A DNA stretch of 64,000 nucleotides from Trueperella bialowiezensis (GTDB lineage: Bacteria > Actinomycetota > Actinomycetes > Actinomycetales > Actinomycetaceae). Location: positions 1,116,001 to 1,180,000 of the forward strand of contig NZ_LR134476.1 in assembly GCF_900637955.1 (NCBI RefSeq). The letters are read 5' to 3'. This document shows, piece after piece, positions 45,001 through 54,311 of this stretch. A program made the position numbers and the translations under genes. Within the stretch, counting starts at the first letter, position 1. Every line of letters starts with the position of its first letter. A model generated the notes under the pieces. It was not told the origin of the DNA. It saw only the letters and a list, made by a program, of their open reading frames with translations, and searched no databases.

Positions 45001-45975
45001 GCGGAACGTGCTGACATCGGTGTCAGTTGCGATAGTGGGGACGCCCCCGCGCTTGGTGCCTGTGGCGGTGACGGTGTTGGTCACCTCTGTGCCGGATTCA
45101 ACGACCTGGTCCTCGGGATAGCGCACGTCCACCCACATGTCGTTCACATGGCTGAGCAGGCCGGGGCGAGTCCACGTCACCGTGTGGCTGGCAGGATCGT
45201 AGACGCCACCGGAGGACGCTGCCACGAACTCGGCTTCAGCCGGGAGCTGGTCAACAACTTTCGTGTCAAGAATGCCGTGCACACCAACCTCGTTGGGCGC
45301 GTCAAAAATGACGCTCGACTCGCGCTTTTTGCCGTGGTATCCGTAGGCGATGTCGTAGCGGACTTCGGCTCCTGGATAGGGTTGGGGGCCACGGCGTTTC
45401 TTAGCGACGTCGATTTCTCCAGCAACGAGGATCGGAGTGGTCGCAACATCGGTGATCTCCGGGTTTTGCGTACCACTGGAGGTGAGTGTGGCCTTCACCG
45501 ACAACTCCTCGCCGGCTGGCCACATGCGGTTCTGTGCCGCAACTTGGATTTGAACGGAGCCGGTAGCGCCCGGGTCCACGGAGCCAATGTTCCAGGTGAT
45601 CGTGTCACCTGACACCACCGGTTGGGCGGCCGTCGGCCCGCGATCGGGCGAGACATACAGAGAATGTACGTTCTTTTCCGTGTTATTGGCCTGTTCGAGT
45701 CCGGGAATCTTGACGGTGAGCACGAGGTCGTCACACCCGGTGTCCGTGCCCTGGCACGTCCATTGCACGTTGTATGACGCAAGCTTGCCGACCTCAACGC
45801 CAGCAGTGCCCTCATTCGAATTATTCGATAGGTCGAGCTCAACTCGAGCCTTATTGCTGGTCTGTGCCAGTGCGGGCGGTTTGGCGAAAATCATTCCACC
45901 GAAGCTCAGCAAGAGTGTCAGCACAAGGGCGATGATCGGCGCGACGAGCGCCTGACGCCTGTCTTGAACGTGCAT
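42001..45975 (-). CDS. LPXTG-anchored DUF11-type surface adhesin
   Basis: A 1324-residue cell-wall protein. It has a signal peptide or N-terminal hydrophobic segment (about 10-38, ending ALAQ), then a long series of beta-sandwich domains of the DUF11/conserved-repeat type (for example near 190-330, where [12 protein letters not shown] is typical, and 1030-1110 with [24 protein letters not shown]). A Pro/Thr/Glu/Ser wall-spanning stretch (about 1180-1285) and the sorting signal LPLTG (1291-1295), hydrophobic helix and RRHRSMN tail follow. The Pro-rich region contains 30-bp tandem DNA repeats (42241-42310). GGAGG precedes ATG 45975. It is convergent with the LRR gene. Confidence 0.93.
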   Translation of the reverse strand: MHVQDRRQALVAPIIALVLTLLLSFGGMIFAKPPALAQTSNKARVELDLSNNSNEGTAGVEVGKLASYNVQWTCQGTDTGCDDLVLTVKIPGLEQANNTEKNVHSLYVSPDRGPTAAQPVVSGDTITWNIGSVDPGATGSVQIQVAAQNRMWPAGEELSVKATLTSSGTQNPEITDVATTPILVAGEIDVAKKRRGPQPYPGAEVRYDIAYGYHGKKRESSVIFDAPNEVGVHGILDTKVVDQLPAEAEFVAASSGGVYDPASHTVTWTRPGLLSHVNDMWVDVRYPEDQVVESGTEVTNTVTATGTKRGGVPTIATDTDVSTFREINPRTNQRKVTVNRYRTTARGALAQWELEWSNTGNVPLELTIEDALPCQYTSPTDGSTDCATPALKDIRIHGSRPATGPTTLVYYTNLDPDGRTLELQGSTRERRLEVSDGEWVTKLVFKTIINPGDSSRNWTVTGVVVDDFPSEAPTAVTGADGKTTYVAPDGTPYHWATSAFTQGVPVIENTANYSWRIDPSLGITDDDLPLDENGNRIASSGTATYTDYVQVREPYPTYGTWKSIESEDGKQIKASHLTSPENDKLQAFNPGDDITFRVGFYTGESGTNFYPVIVDTLPEGVKFNGVDTVKFSKNWPATLPADKMKVDVSTVEIKGKKHEVVRFSWPSDSEGEYYAPPKLGSASNNRSTEATFSFTARVTPDTPATGAATVGYHENKVAFYDAKVPNYDTYLHPQQCLCSWDPDNPHEKDEHGLSGLVDAAGNPDKERIGCYQTVPFTVIGAPALQGSNWVKGTDQSDFLKHPNFGAADLSEPAQFRAEIKNTGNVEASGLILYDILPYPGDYSVASKNTKADFRHSEFRVLMDGPVKFSPDTPEPKSVLYSTSSNPCRGEILSKGGTRESGPENCYDQWIPEDEVTNWATVRSIRVEWDDETRLKNGDVWNMDIDVVAPSQPVSGVAWNNYAVTGKNALTDAHLLAAEPAKVGLTLATDPSISKTVAKSTVESVDGYEGVDLLDRTDRWQEGSKLEYTITASNGGPGPLTQVKVNDPLPAGVNFLAAHADNGSYDPATGIWTLSEQTQLTDEAGNKAYSLREGASLPAEHASHTGYIYETAAGDFQIHAETGEPTSVVMNRDDLEPVMTDKGIPGGSSATLKIYGEVATDVTPGSPICNTAGYAPGSPQVDAHSPDQRPSAEACFTPVEPDPEPTPTPTSTPTPTPTPTPTPEPTPEPSPEPSPTPEPSPEPSPTPEPTSEPTPTPEPSPEPSPESTPSEDPTPDPTPTPTPSPAPQKPRLPLTGAQSGPLLIGALGAIALGGLLLVRRHRSMN

Positions 45976-46074
45976 GGTGTGTCCTCCAGAAAAGTTAACT
46001 TTTTATGTTGCGGCCGAGCAGTGCCATCTGCCCAGGTGCCGTCTCCCAGACATGGGTATTGTCTGTACGCTTTC

Positions 46075-46080
46075 AGTATA
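46075..46080 (-). promoter_or_regulatory. Putative -10 of the adhesin gene
   Basis: TATACT on the minus strand lies 100 bases upstream of the adhesin start; the -35 is weak. The leader also contains the palindrome AAAGTTAACTTT just before the ribosome site. Confidence 0.4.
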
Positions 46081-46128
46081 ACAGCGTTGTTTTACTAACG
46101 GGTGAGTATGTTCGGTGCATGATACGCA

Positions 46129-46163
46129 AATGGGCAGGTAAGCGGGTTGCTTTCCTGCCCATT
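46129..46163 (-). terminator. Terminator of the hemA-cpfC-hemQ operon
   Basis: ATGGGCAGG (46130-46138) pairs with CCTGCCCAT (46154-46162), with an inner AAGC/GCTT extension, 40 bases after the hemQ stop. Confidence 0.6.
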
Positions 46164-46202
46164 GACGGTATCGCCGCCGAGTGTCGGCGACGACGGCCGG
46201 GT

Positions 46203-46949
46203 TTAGCGAGCTTGCTTGCGCGCCCAGTCCGCCAGCTCGCACTTGACGCCGGTGAAGAATGGCGTATCTTGGCGGATGTACATGCGCGCTTCGGTGTTGC
46301 GGAACGCGTAGAGCAGATCAACGATCCGGGTGAGGTCGTCACCTTCGAGCGAGACCACCCATTCGTAATCCGACAGCGCGAAGGTCGCCAGCGTAGAGGT
46401 GACGAGGTCGCCAAATTCACGGCCGGCCATCCCGTGGTTGCGCATGATCGCCGCACGCTTCCACGGCTCAATGAGATACCAGTCATACGAGCGCACGAAC
46501 GGATAAACCGAGGCATACTTCGGCGCTTCTTCGTGGACGAACATGCCGGGCAGGTGCGCCTTGTTGAACTCGGCCGGCTTGTGCTGGGCGATGACAGACC
46601 ACACCGGCTCCACACCAAGCTTGCCACGCGCAATCACGCGGTAGGCGGCCTGAAGCTTTTCGGGAGTGTCGGCAATAAACCAGGCCATGAGATCGGCGTC
46701 GTGCCGGTATCCGGACAGATCGTAGAAGCCCCGCACTTTCACGCCGGTCTTGGCGATGCCTGCTTCCACCTCGGCTGCAATCTGGGCGGCGTCGTCGGCG
46801 GCGAACGAGCCCCCGGCGAACACGGCCCACATGACGTATGGGCGCTCGCGGTTCAGTTTCTCGACGAATTCGGGGTCGTCGTGGCCGTGAACGGCAGAGA
46901 TAGCCGCGCCCGGATGACCGCCATGTTCGGCGTGGTGTGGATGAGTCAT
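46203..46949 (-). CDS. hemQ: Coproheme decarboxylase HemQ/ChdC
   Basis: Final enzyme of the coproporphyrin-dependent pathway, decarboxylating coproheme to haem b. The 248-residue product belongs to the chlorite-dismutase-like fold: GFYDLSGYRHDADLMAWF, FVRSYDWYLIEPWKR, the haem-proximal histidine in MRNHGMAGREFG and YEWVVSLEGDDLTRIVDL. A His-rich N-terminus precedes the domain. AAAGGAG lies just before ATG 46949. It is the last gene of hemA-cpfC-hemQ, consistent with haem made from coproporphyrin rather than protoporphyrin IX. Confidence 0.95.
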   Translation of the reverse strand: MTHPHHAEHGGHPGAAISAVHGHDDPEFVEKLNRERPYVMWAVFAGGSFAADDAAQIAAEVEAGIAKTGVKVRGFYDLSGYRHDADLMAWFIADTPEKLQAAYRVIARGKLGVEPVWSVIAQHKPAEFNKAHLPGMFVHEEAPKYASVYPFVRSYDWYLIEPWKRAAIMRNHGMAGREFGDLVTSTLATFALSDYEWVVSLEGDDLTRIVDLLYAFRNTEARMYIRQDTPFFTGVKCELADWARKQAR

Positions 46950-47006
46950 GATTACTCCTTTACTTTTAAATTCTCAGTTTTGGTGTTGAAGGTTCGTAGA
47001 TCGATG

Positions 47007-47990
47007 TCAAAGCGCGGGAACGGCCGGCTCCTTTGCGCCGGCCCAGCAGCACGACGCCGCACACGTCGGATGCTCGGGCGCTTGTAAAAGATCGGCGAGC
47101 GCGGAAATGAACTGCGGATCGGTGCCCACGGTCGCTGCGCGGTGATGGGCGATGCCGAGCTCGTCGCAGGTTTCCTTCGCTTGCGTGTCCAGATCGTAGA
47201 TGACTTCCATGTGGTCGGAAATAAACCCGATCGGCACGATCACCACAGAGGTCACGCCGCGCTCAGCAAGGGACTCGATGTGGTCGTTGACATCGGGCTC
47301 GAGCCAGGGCGTGCGCGGGCTGCCCGAGCGGGAACAGTAGGTCATGTCCCACTCGGCGATACCGAGGGAATCCGCGATCCGGCGGGCCAGGCTCAGATGC
47401 TGACCCTCATAGGTGAGCGGGCGAGCCACCCCCGAGGCTTCGTTCATCGCGGTCGGCACAGAATGCGTCACGAACAACACCCGCGAACCATCGGGCGCCT
47501 CACGCAACGCGCGCGCTGTCGAATCCCGATACGCCCGGAAGAACGCTTCCGTGTCCCAAAACGGCGGCACTTTATCAATATCCATTTCGGGCAGGTCCAA
47601 TTCGCCGAGCCAGCGAGCCAAATCCTCACGGTACTGACGGCACGATGAATACGAGCCGTATGCTGACGTCGCTATCGCACGAACCGACCGCGCCCCGGCG
47701 TCGTACAGCTCGCGAAGCACGTCGTTGCCATAGGGCAGCCAGTTCCGATTCCCGACGACGACGGGCGTGGTGTCCCCACGCCGCGCCAGCTCCTCGCGCA
47801 AGTTCTGGGCAAGCTCACTGTTGAGCTCGTTGATCGGGGATTTGCCGCCGAAAAGGAAGTAGTGTTCGCCCACTTCTTCGAGCCGCTCATCAGGGATTCC
47901 TTTGCCGGCGACGGCGTTGCGCAAGAAGGGCACGACATCGTCCGGTTTGTCCGGCCCGCCGTAGGAGACGATCATATAAGCGTCGGTCAT
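47007..47990 (-). CDS. cpfC: Coproporphyrin ferrochelatase CpfC (HemH)
   Basis: Inserts iron into coproporphyrin III. The 327-residue product shows ferrochelatase motifs YFLFGGKSPINELN, the active-site His in FVTHSVPTAMNE and the conserved VVIVPIGFISDHMEVIYDLD. The C-terminal HPTCAASCCW and an upstream cysteine fit the [2Fe-2S]-binding cysteines of actinobacterial ferrochelatases. The ATG overlaps the hemA stop as ATGA, so expression is coupled. Confidence 0.95.
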   Translation of the reverse strand: MTDAYMIVSYGGPDKPDDVVPFLRNAVAGKGIPDERLEEVGEHYFLFGGKSPINELNSELAQNLREELARRGDTTPVVVGNRNWLPYGNDVLRELYDAGARSVRAIATSAYGSYSSCRQYREDLARWLGELDLPEMDIDKVPPFWDTEAFFRAYRDSTARALREAPDGSRVLFVTHSVPTAMNEASGVARPLTYEGQHLSLARRIADSLGIAEWDMTYCSRSGSPRTPWLEPDVNDHIESLAERGVTSVVIVPIGFISDHMEVIYDLDTQAKETCDELGIAHHRAATVGTDPQFISALADLLQAPEHPTCAASCCWAGAKEPAVPAL

Positions 47991-49276
47991 GACGATCCTT
48001 TAACTGGTTGAGGTTCGGGAAGTGAAATACCGAAAACTAATTCGGCTGCCGCATGAAATTCTTCTGCCCGCCCGCCTTCGGCGGCCCGGCGCGCGTTTTC
48101 TGAGTGTTGATAGGCCAAGGTGGCTGCAAATCGTTGCAATGCTCGGGTGGAGCGTTCGGCTGGAACGTCGCCACCGGCCGGGAACTTTTCCAGTTCGCGT
48201 TCGAGCATGGTTCCCAGGTGGTTGCGGATCGCGATGATGACCGGGTCCATTGCCCGGCCGACCAGCTGTTTATCCAGATCCGCGAGCCCGTCCGCGATGA
48301 TCTGCTGGGCACGTTCAATATCGCCCTGGCACGCGGCTGGCACGTGGTGACGGATGACCTCGAGGTCGATGAGCCGCACGCCTTCCACGTCACGGGCTGT
48401 GGTTTCGACGTCGCGTGAGCGCGCCAAATCAATAAGCGTGAGCGGGCTGCGGCGGGGCATGACCTCGCGCAGGGCGTCCGCGGTGATGACGGGCGAACCT
48501 GTTCCCCGGCAAAGAATCACGACGGCGGGGCTCATGAGGTCGAGCACGGGCGTGTAGACGACGCCGTGGTCCGCTGCGAACTGGTGGCCGCGGCCGGATT
48601 TTGACCACACCGAAATATGGGTCGCACCCCGGTCTTTAAGCGCGGCGACGGTTGCCCCCGCATAGGCGCCCGTGCCCACAAGCAGCACGCGAATATTCGC
48701 CCAGTTACTCCGGGGGATTGCGACGTCGTCGCACGGGGAACGCCCGGCGTCGTCGCAGGCGGCGCGTTCGCATCCGCTCGAGTTCGCCATGTCGAGCGCG
48801 GCGCCCACGATGGACCTGCCGGCCGCGGAAAAGTCTGTGTGCAAGGCGACTTTGCGGGAGGTGGCAAGTGCGCCCTGCAGGACTTGTTCGAGCAGGGGCG
48901 TGGTGGTGTGTGCCTCGCGAGCCGAGCTGAGCGCGGTGCGCATTTGGCTGACGATTTCACGTTCGCCCACCACCATTGAGTCCAGCCCGGAGGCGACGGC
49001 GTAAATGTGCCGGGCCGCCTCGGCGGCTTCGCGTAGGATGACACCGCCCTGCGTGGTCGCGCCGTTCAGCTGTTCCCGGATAGCCTCAGCGGCCTCGCGA
49101 GTAGAGTCGAGGTAGAGCTCGTAGCGGTTGCATGTGGACAGCACAGCGTGACCAGTTATGCTGACGGTGTCTCTTAAAGTGTCGCTAAGATTTTGGGCGT
49201 GCTGAGCCACCCGTTCCACGTCTGAAATCGTGAGATCGTGATGGTTTGCTGAAACGACAAAAAGAGCCACGCCCAT
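47987..49276 (-). CDS. hemA: Glutamyl-tRNA reductase
   Basis: First committed enzyme of C5-pathway tetrapyrrole synthesis, reducing glutamyl-tRNA to glutamate-1-semialdehyde with NADPH. The 429-residue product has the catalytic Cys49 in LSTCNRYELYLD, GLDSMVVGEREIVSQMR and the NADPH-binding region RVLLVGTGAYAGATVAALKDRG. Its semialdehyde product is used by HemL encoded at the other end of the cluster. The start at 49276 gives the expected MGVALFVVSANHHDL; a 14-residue longer form would run into the hemE leader. Only 50 bases separate it from the divergent hemE. Confidence 0.96.
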   Translation of the reverse strand: MGVALFVVSANHHDLTISDVERVAQHAQNLSDTLRDTVSITGHAVLSTCNRYELYLDSTREAAEAIREQLNGATTQGGVILREAAEAARHIYAVASGLDSMVVGEREIVSQMRTALSSAREAHTTTPLLEQVLQGALATSRKVALHTDFSAAGRSIVGAALDMANSSGCERAACDDAGRSPCDDVAIPRSNWANIRVLLVGTGAYAGATVAALKDRGATHISVWSKSGRGHQFAADHGVVYTPVLDLMSPAVVILCRGTGSPVITADALREVMPRRSPLTLIDLARSRDVETTARDVEGVRLIDLEVIRHHVPAACQGDIERAQQIIADGLADLDKQLVGRAMDPVIIAIRNHLGTMLERELEKFPAGGDVPAERSTRALQRFAATLAYQHSENARRAAEGGRAEEFHAAAELVFGISLPEPQPVKGSS

Positions 49277-49326
49277 GATTATTACTCGAATTGATAAGGA
49301 CGTCCACTTTTGGAACACTTACGGCC

Positions 49327-50322
49327 ATGAGTCTTCTTGTTGATGCGGCACGTGGGAAGCGCGGGGTGCGCCCGCCGGTATGGTTCATGCGGCAGGCCGG
49401 AAGGTCGCTCCCCGAATACCGAGAAATCCGCGCAAAGACGCCAATGTTGGAGGCGTGTTTGATTCCGGAATTAGCAGCAGAAATCACGTTGCAGCCGGTT
49501 CGCCGGCACGGGGTGGATGCCGCCGTGTTCTTTTCTGACATCGTGGTTCCCATGAAAATTGCGGGCATCGACGTCGATATTAAACCTGGCGTTGGCCCAG
49601 TTTTTAATACGGCGCTACGCACCCGAGCCGACATCGATAATGTGCTCACTCACCGGCTGGAGGATTCGCCGGAGATTCGTGAGGCTGTCTCACTATGTGT
49701 CGCTAACGCGGGTGTGCCGGTGATCGGTTTTGGGGGCGGCCCGTTCACGCTCGCTGCCTACATGGTGGAAGGCAAGCCCTCGCGCGATCACCTGGCTGCG
49801 CGTGGACTCATGCACACTGACCCGGAGTATTGGCACAAGCTCATGACCTGGGCGGCGGACACCACGCGGCGCTTTATCGAAATTCAGGTGGAGGCTGGCG
49901 CGAGTGTGGCGCAACTGTTTGATTCGTGGGCCGGTTCGCTCTCCCGCGCCGACTATGAACGCTACGTGCTGCCGTATTCGCGTGCCGCAGTCGAGGGTCT
50001 GCCGGTTCCCGTTATTCATTTTGGAACTGGCACCGGACACATCCTTGACCTTATGGGGACGGTGGGCGACGTCGTCGGCGTCGACTATCGCATCACACTC
50101 GCCAGCGCGGCCGCGCAGCTTCCCGGTAAACCGTTGCAAGGAAATATTGATCCGGCCTACCTGACGGCGCCGTGGGAGACGCTGCGCGCGCACGTCGACG
50201 ACGTCCTGGAATCGGGCAAGGCGGCGCCGAGCCACATCGTTAATCTTGGCCATGGCGTGCCGCCCACGACGGATCCCGGGGTACTCACCCGGATCGTGGA
50301 TTACATCAAGGAGCAGGCATGA
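49327..50322 (+). CDS. hemE: Uroporphyrinogen III decarboxylase
   Basis: Decarboxylates uroporphyrinogen III to coproporphyrinogen III. The 331-residue product has PPVWFMRQAGRSLPEYR (catalytic-site Arg and substrate loop), VFFSDIVVPMKIAGIDVDI, GFGGGPFTLAAYMVEG and GNIDPAYL. The ATG at 49327 gives a normal length; an in-frame TTG at 49291 would add 12 residues, and neither has a strong ribosome site. It heads a six-gene operon with ATGA or short overlaps to cgoX, hemC, hemD and hemB. Confidence 0.95.
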   Translation: MSLLVDAARGKRGVRPPVWFMRQAGRSLPEYREIRAKTPMLEACLIPELAAEITLQPVRRHGVDAAVFFSDIVVPMKIAGIDVDIKPGVGPVFNTALRTRADIDNVLTHRLEDSPEIREAVSLCVANAGVPVIGFGGGPFTLAAYMVEGKPSRDHLAARGLMHTDPEYWHKLMTWAADTTRRFIEIQVEAGASVAQLFDSWAGSLSRADYERYVLPYSRAAVEGLPVPVIHFGTGTGHILDLMGTVGDVVGVDYRITLASAAAQLPGKPLQGNIDPAYLTAPWETLRAHVDDVLESGKAAPSHIVNLGHGVPPTTDPGVLTRIVDYIKEQA

Positions 50323-51599
50323 TCGTTATCATCGGCGGCGGACTTGCCGGCTTGACCGTAGCCCGCGAACTGGCACTAGCCGGGCAGGCCGTGACCGTAC
50401 TCGAAGAGCGCACGAACCTAGGCGGTCTTATTCCTCGCGGCGAGCTTGCGGGCGTGCCGATTGACCTGGGTGCGGACGCGTTCACCACCCAGCCCGAGCA
50501 GGTGGCCGACTACATTCGCGGGCTTGGGCTGGAGACGATGGGGCCGACGGGAAGGTCGTGGATCTGGAACGGAGAGGCGTTTCCGATGCCGGCGCGGGCT
50601 AAGCTGGGCATCCCGGCCGATCCGCACTCCGACGAGATCACAGGCTTGTTGGCTGATCCGGCGCGGGTGGCCGCCGATTTGGACATGCCCGCACACGTGG
50701 GTAAGGATGCCGCTACGCTCGGGCAGCTCGTACGGGCGCGTATGGGCGATGAGATTGTGGAGCGCCTGGTCTCGCCGATCGTCAGCGCAATCTATTCCAC
50801 GCATCCCGATAATCTGGCCCTCGATCCACTGCTGAAGGCGCGATTCGCCGAGCACGGCACGCTCGCGGGCGCAGTGGAAGCGGGATTGACCGGCCCGGCG
50901 ATTGCGACCGTGCGCGGGGGAATGTTCCGCCTTCCCGAGCGACTGGCAGAGCAGGCGGCAGAGGCCAGCGCGCAGATCATCACCGGAGCGAAGGCGAAAG
51001 AAATGACGGCCCGGTCGGTCACCTACGAGCGCGGCGGCACGACGCATACGCTGGCTGCCGACCACGTGGTCGTCGCCACCGGCGTGGCGCGGGCGCAGCA
51101 GCTGTTGCCGGGCGCGATGGTGCTCGAGCCGTTCGAGCTTCCAAAGGGGCGGCTGACCACCCACGTCTCGCTGGCGGTGCGCAGCGAGGAACTCGACGCC
51201 GCACCGCGCGGCTCGGGCATGCTGTGCGTGGCGGGCACGGCGCGGACGAAGGCAATCTCCCACATGTCGCACAAGTGGGCCTGGCTGGGCGAGGCCACCG
51301 ACCTGCACGTGCTGCGCGTGAGCTACCCGGTCAACGACAACGTGCCGGTGTCTCACGCGATTGAGGACGTGAATGCGCTGTTCGGCACGGCAATCACCGC
51401 CAACGACGTCGCCGATTCTTACGTACTGCGCTGGGGCGGAGCGCTCACCCCGGCCACGGCGGGCCTGCGCGCGTGGGCCCGGCGGATCGAAACCCCACCC
51501 ACGGTGTGGATCACCGGCGTGTGGAAGGCCGGATCGGGAATCTCGGCGGTCATCCCGCACGCGCGTGCGACCGCGAGCGCGATTCTGGAGCGGGGATGA
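50319..51599 (+). CDS. cgoX: Coproporphyrinogen III oxidase CgoX (HemY type)
   Basis: FAD-dependent oxygen-requiring enzyme that oxidises coproporphyrinogen III to coproporphyrin III. The 426-residue product has the FAD fold GGGLAGLTVARELALAG, ERTNLGGLI, LVSPIVSAIYSTHPDNLALD and the C-terminal FAD segment VWITGVWKAGSGISAVIPHA. The ATG overlaps the hemE stop. Together with cpfC and hemQ it completes the Gram-positive route from coproporphyrinogen to haem; the alternative HemF/HemN enzymes were not found in the window. Confidence 0.93.
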   Translation: MIVIIGGGLAGLTVARELALAGQAVTVLEERTNLGGLIPRGELAGVPIDLGADAFTTQPEQVADYIRGLGLETMGPTGRSWIWNGEAFPMPARAKLGIPADPHSDEITGLLADPARVAADLDMPAHVGKDAATLGQLVRARMGDEIVERLVSPIVSAIYSTHPDNLALDPLLKARFAEHGTLAGAVEAGLTGPAIATVRGGMFRLPERLAEQAAEASAQIITGAKAKEMTARSVTYERGGTTHTLAADHVVVATGVARAQQLLPGAMVLEPFELPKGRLTTHVSLAVRSEELDAAPRGSGMLCVAGTARTKAISHMSHKWAWLGEATDLHVLRVSYPVNDNVPVSHAIEDVNALFGTAITANDVADSYVLRWGGALTPATAGLRAWARRIETPPTVWITGVWKAGSGISAVIPHARATASAILERG

Positions 51600-52564
51600 G
51601 CGAGATGAACGACGACGCCGCTCGCCAGGTTCCGCGCGCTCCCAGGGTGTTACGCGTGGGCACCCGCACCTCTGACCTGGCCTTGACCCAGGCGAAAGCG
51701 ACCGCGCAACTCATTGTTGACGCCGGTGCAGACAGCGGCTCGGGCTCGCCTGACGGCTTGGGCTCGCCTGGCGGCGTCGATATGCGCGTGAGCGGATACG
51801 AGATCGTCGGCATCACCACCCGCGGCGATGTCGACCGTGCGCCGCTGGAAAAGATTGGCGGCACGGGCCTGTTCACCTCGGCGGTACGCCAAGCAATCCT
51901 GGCCGGGGAGTGCGATGTTGCCATCCACTCGGCGAAAGACCTTCCCGCAGCAGACCACCCGGACCTGGCGATCTACTACCCGCTCAGAGCCAATCCGGCC
52001 GACGTACTCTGCGCATCCGTTCCTTTCGCCGAACTCCCGCAGGGGGCGCGGATCGGCACCGGCTCACCGCGCCGGCGCGCCCAGCTATTGGCACGCCGCC
52101 CAGATCTTGATGTTGTGGCGATCCGAGGGAACGTTCCCACCCGGCTGGCGCGCGCAGGCGACGACCTCGACGGCGTCATACTCGCCCGCGCCGGACTCGA
52201 ACGGCTCGGATTGGACGTAGGCGAGGACCTCGACCCGACCATCATGATCCCAGCGGCGGCACAGGGCGCGCTCGCGATAGAAACAGCCCGCGGATCGGAA
52301 TGGGAGCAGATACTTGCCCGAGTAGATCACGGGCCAACCCGCAGGGAAGTCACTGCCGAGCGGGCGTTCATGCGGCTCATCGGCGCCGGATGCACGACCC
52401 CCGTGGGCGTACTGGCCACCGATAGCGGCGGGCAGCTGAGCGTGCGAGCCAGGTACGTCGACGCCGAAGAGCACGTCGAACACGAGGTCACCGGGCCAGA
52501 TCCGTTGGATTGCGCTAGCGAGCTGGCCGAGCACTTCTTGGCAGCGGGCGTGGGCAACCGATGA
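51596..52564 (+). CDS. hemC: Porphobilinogen deaminase (hydroxymethylbilane synthase)
   Basis: Assembles four porphobilinogens into hydroxymethylbilane on a dipyrromethane cofactor attached to Cys266 (GAGCTTPVG). The 322-residue product shows RVGTRTSDLALTQAK, the catalytic-Asp segment AIHSAKDLPA and GTGSPRRRAQLL. A Gly/Ser-rich insertion after about residue 45 (DSGSGSPDGLGSPGG) is unusual for the family. The start at 51596 overlaps the cgoX stop and has GGAG 6 bases upstream; a second ATG lies three codons later. The longer upstream frame is not needed. Confidence 0.94.
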   Translation: MSEMNDDAARQVPRAPRVLRVGTRTSDLALTQAKATAQLIVDAGADSGSGSPDGLGSPGGVDMRVSGYEIVGITTRGDVDRAPLEKIGGTGLFTSAVRQAILAGECDVAIHSAKDLPAADHPDLAIYYPLRANPADVLCASVPFAELPQGARIGTGSPRRRAQLLARRPDLDVVAIRGNVPTRLARAGDDLDGVILARAGLERLGLDVGEDLDPTIMIPAAAQGALAIETARGSEWEQILARVDHGPTRREVTAERAFMRLIGAGCTTPVGVLATDSGGQLSVRARYVDAEEHVEHEVTGPDPLDCASELAEHFLAAGVGNR

Positions 52565-53295
52565 AGATCGCGGCTACGCGAGCACCCTCGCAGCTCACCG
52601 AGGGGTGGATCAGCATCCCGGTCACGCGGCGCGTGCCGCTACCCGAGGGGATTGCCCGGCTGCGCGAAGCCTTCACCGAGATTGCGGCTTGCTGTGATGA
52701 TGAAGGCCGCAGGGAGAAACCAGTGCGGCACGGAGCTGACGCTGCGGCCGGGCACTGGCTGGCCGTGACCTCCGGTTACACGTTCACCGTGTTGGCAGAG
52801 AGCGGCCTTGAGATACCGCAGGGTATGCCGATCGCGTGTGTCGGCCAGGCAACCGCCCGGCGAGCACCCCGCTCGCCCCAGCTGATCGCACCCGCGCCAT
52901 CCACCGCCGCGCAGCTCGCGGTCGCGCTCGTGGCAGCCAAACCGCGCCGCGTCACGTTTCCGGCGTCCGCGCTCGCGGCCACCACGCTCACCGACTCCCT
53001 TGCCGCAGCAGGTATCCCGACTACGCGCATAGACATCTACACGAGCGAGCCGAGCCCGGAGGGCGTGCGAAAGATGGCGGCGGAGCGGCCCGACGTCGTC
53101 GTCGTGACGTCATCAAGCGCGGGGCGTACGCTCGCCGAGCACTGGCCGGGAGACCTCCCGCTGCTCGTGGCGATCGGGCAGCCGACTGCCGACACGCTGA
53201 CCAGCCTCGGAGCGCCGCCTGCCGGCGTGGCCGCCACCCCGGACCGCCGGGGAATCGAAGACTGTTTAGAGACGTTGGAAAGGACGCACTCATGA
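52561..53295 (+). CDS. hemD: Uroporphyrinogen III synthase
   Basis: Cyclises hydroxymethylbilane to uroporphyrinogen III. This is a poorly conserved family; the 244-residue length, position between hemC and hemB, and segments [41 protein letters not shown] and [14 protein letters not shown] support the call. It overlaps hemC and hemB by 4 bases at each end. The central part is Ala/Arg-rich and less conserved. Confidence 0.85.
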   Translation: MKIAATRAPSQLTEGWISIPVTRRVPLPEGIARLREAFTEIAACCDDEGRREKPVRHGADAAAGHWLAVTSGYTFTVLAESGLEIPQGMPIACVGQATARRAPRSPQLIAPAPSTAAQLAVALVAAKPRRVTFPASALAATTLTDSLAAAGIPTTRIDIYTSEPSPEGVRKMAAERPDVVVVTSSSAGRTLAEHWPGDLPLLVAIGQPTADTLTSLGAPPAGVAATPDRRGIEDCLETLERTHS

Positions 53296-54269
53296 TTCAC
53301 CGCCCTCGGCGCCTGCGCGCCACACCAGCAATGCGTGCACTTGCGCGAGAAACCGGATACCGCCCGGGTAACCTCATTTTGCCCATGTTCGTACGGGAAG
53401 GGATTACCGAGCCTGCGCCGATCCAGTCGATGCCCGGGGTTGTGCAGCACACGATGGACTCGCTGGTCGACGCGGCCCGGGAGGCCGTGGCGGCGGGAGT
53501 TGGCGGGCTCATGATTTTCGGCGTGCCGGAACAGCGCGACGCCGTCGGGAGCGCTGGCACCGACCCGAACGGCATTCTCAACCGGGCGATTGCCCGCCTG
53601 CGCGCAGAGATCGGCGATAGCGCGGTGATCATCGCCGACCTGTGCCTTGACGAGTTCACCGACCACGGCCATTGCGGAGTGCTGGACGATCACGGCCGGG
53701 TGGACAACGATGCCACGCTCGAGATCTACCAAGAAATGGCAGTTCGCCAAGCCGAAGCCGGAGCACACATGCTTGGCCTGTCCGGGATGATGGACGGCCA
53801 GGTGGCCGCCTGCCGCGCGGCCCTGGACACCGCCGGGCACACCGACGTCGCCATCCTTGCCTACAGCGCGAAATACGCTTCAGCGTTCTACGGCCCATTC
53901 CGCGAAGCGGTCGACTCCCAGCTGAGCGGCGACCGGCGCACCTACCAAATGGACGTGGCCAACCGGCGGGAAGGCGTGCGCGAGGCAGAGCTCGACATCG
54001 CCGAGGGAGCCGACGTCGTCATGGTCAAACCCGCAAGCTCCTACCTCGACGTGCTGGCTGACGTGTGTGCGATCTCGCCCGTGCCCGTGGCCGCCTACCA
54101 AGTCTCTGGCGAATACTCGATGGTGGAAGCGGCGGCCGAGCGCGGCTGGATCGACCGCGATAGGGTGATCGACGAAATGGTCACCGGAATCGCCCGCGCG
54201 GGCGCCACGATGATCTGCACGTATTGGGCCGCCGAACTCGCCCACAAAGCCGCACACGCGGCAGGCTAA
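53292..54269 (+). CDS. hemB: Delta-aminolevulinate dehydratase (porphobilinogen synthase)
   Basis: Condenses two 5-aminolevulinate molecules to porphobilinogen. The 325-residue product has the two catalytic lysines, Lys194 ([15 protein letters not shown]) and Lys246 ([11 protein letters not shown]). The metal segment [14 protein letters not shown] has Cys118, Asp120 and Cys128, where E. coli-type zinc enzymes have three cysteines, so a mixed metal site is possible. The ATG overlaps the hemD stop; AAGGA lies 8 bases upstream. A much longer in-frame extension upstream overlaps hemD and is rejected. Confidence 0.95.
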   Translation: MIHRPRRLRATPAMRALARETGYRPGNLILPMFVREGITEPAPIQSMPGVVQHTMDSLVDAAREAVAAGVGGLMIFGVPEQRDAVGSAGTDPNGILNRAIARLRAEIGDSAVIIADLCLDEFTDHGHCGVLDDHGRVDNDATLEIYQEMAVRQAEAGAHMLGLSGMMDGQVAACRAALDTAGHTDVAILAYSAKYASAFYGPFREAVDSQLSGDRRTYQMDVANRREGVREAELDIAEGADVVMVKPASSYLDVLADVCAISPVPVAAYQVSGEYSMVEAAAERGWIDRDRVIDEMVTGIARAGATMICTYWAAELAHKAAHAAG

Positions 54270-54311
54270 CAGGCACACACAGCCGGTCAGCGCCGGCCAG
54301 AAAGGGTAATC

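Noticed and set aside
52836-53291. Upstream extension of the hemB frame
   Set aside because: It overlaps hemD in another frame, encodes Arg/Pro-rich sequence, and the ATG at 53292 has a good ribosome site and gives normal HemB length.
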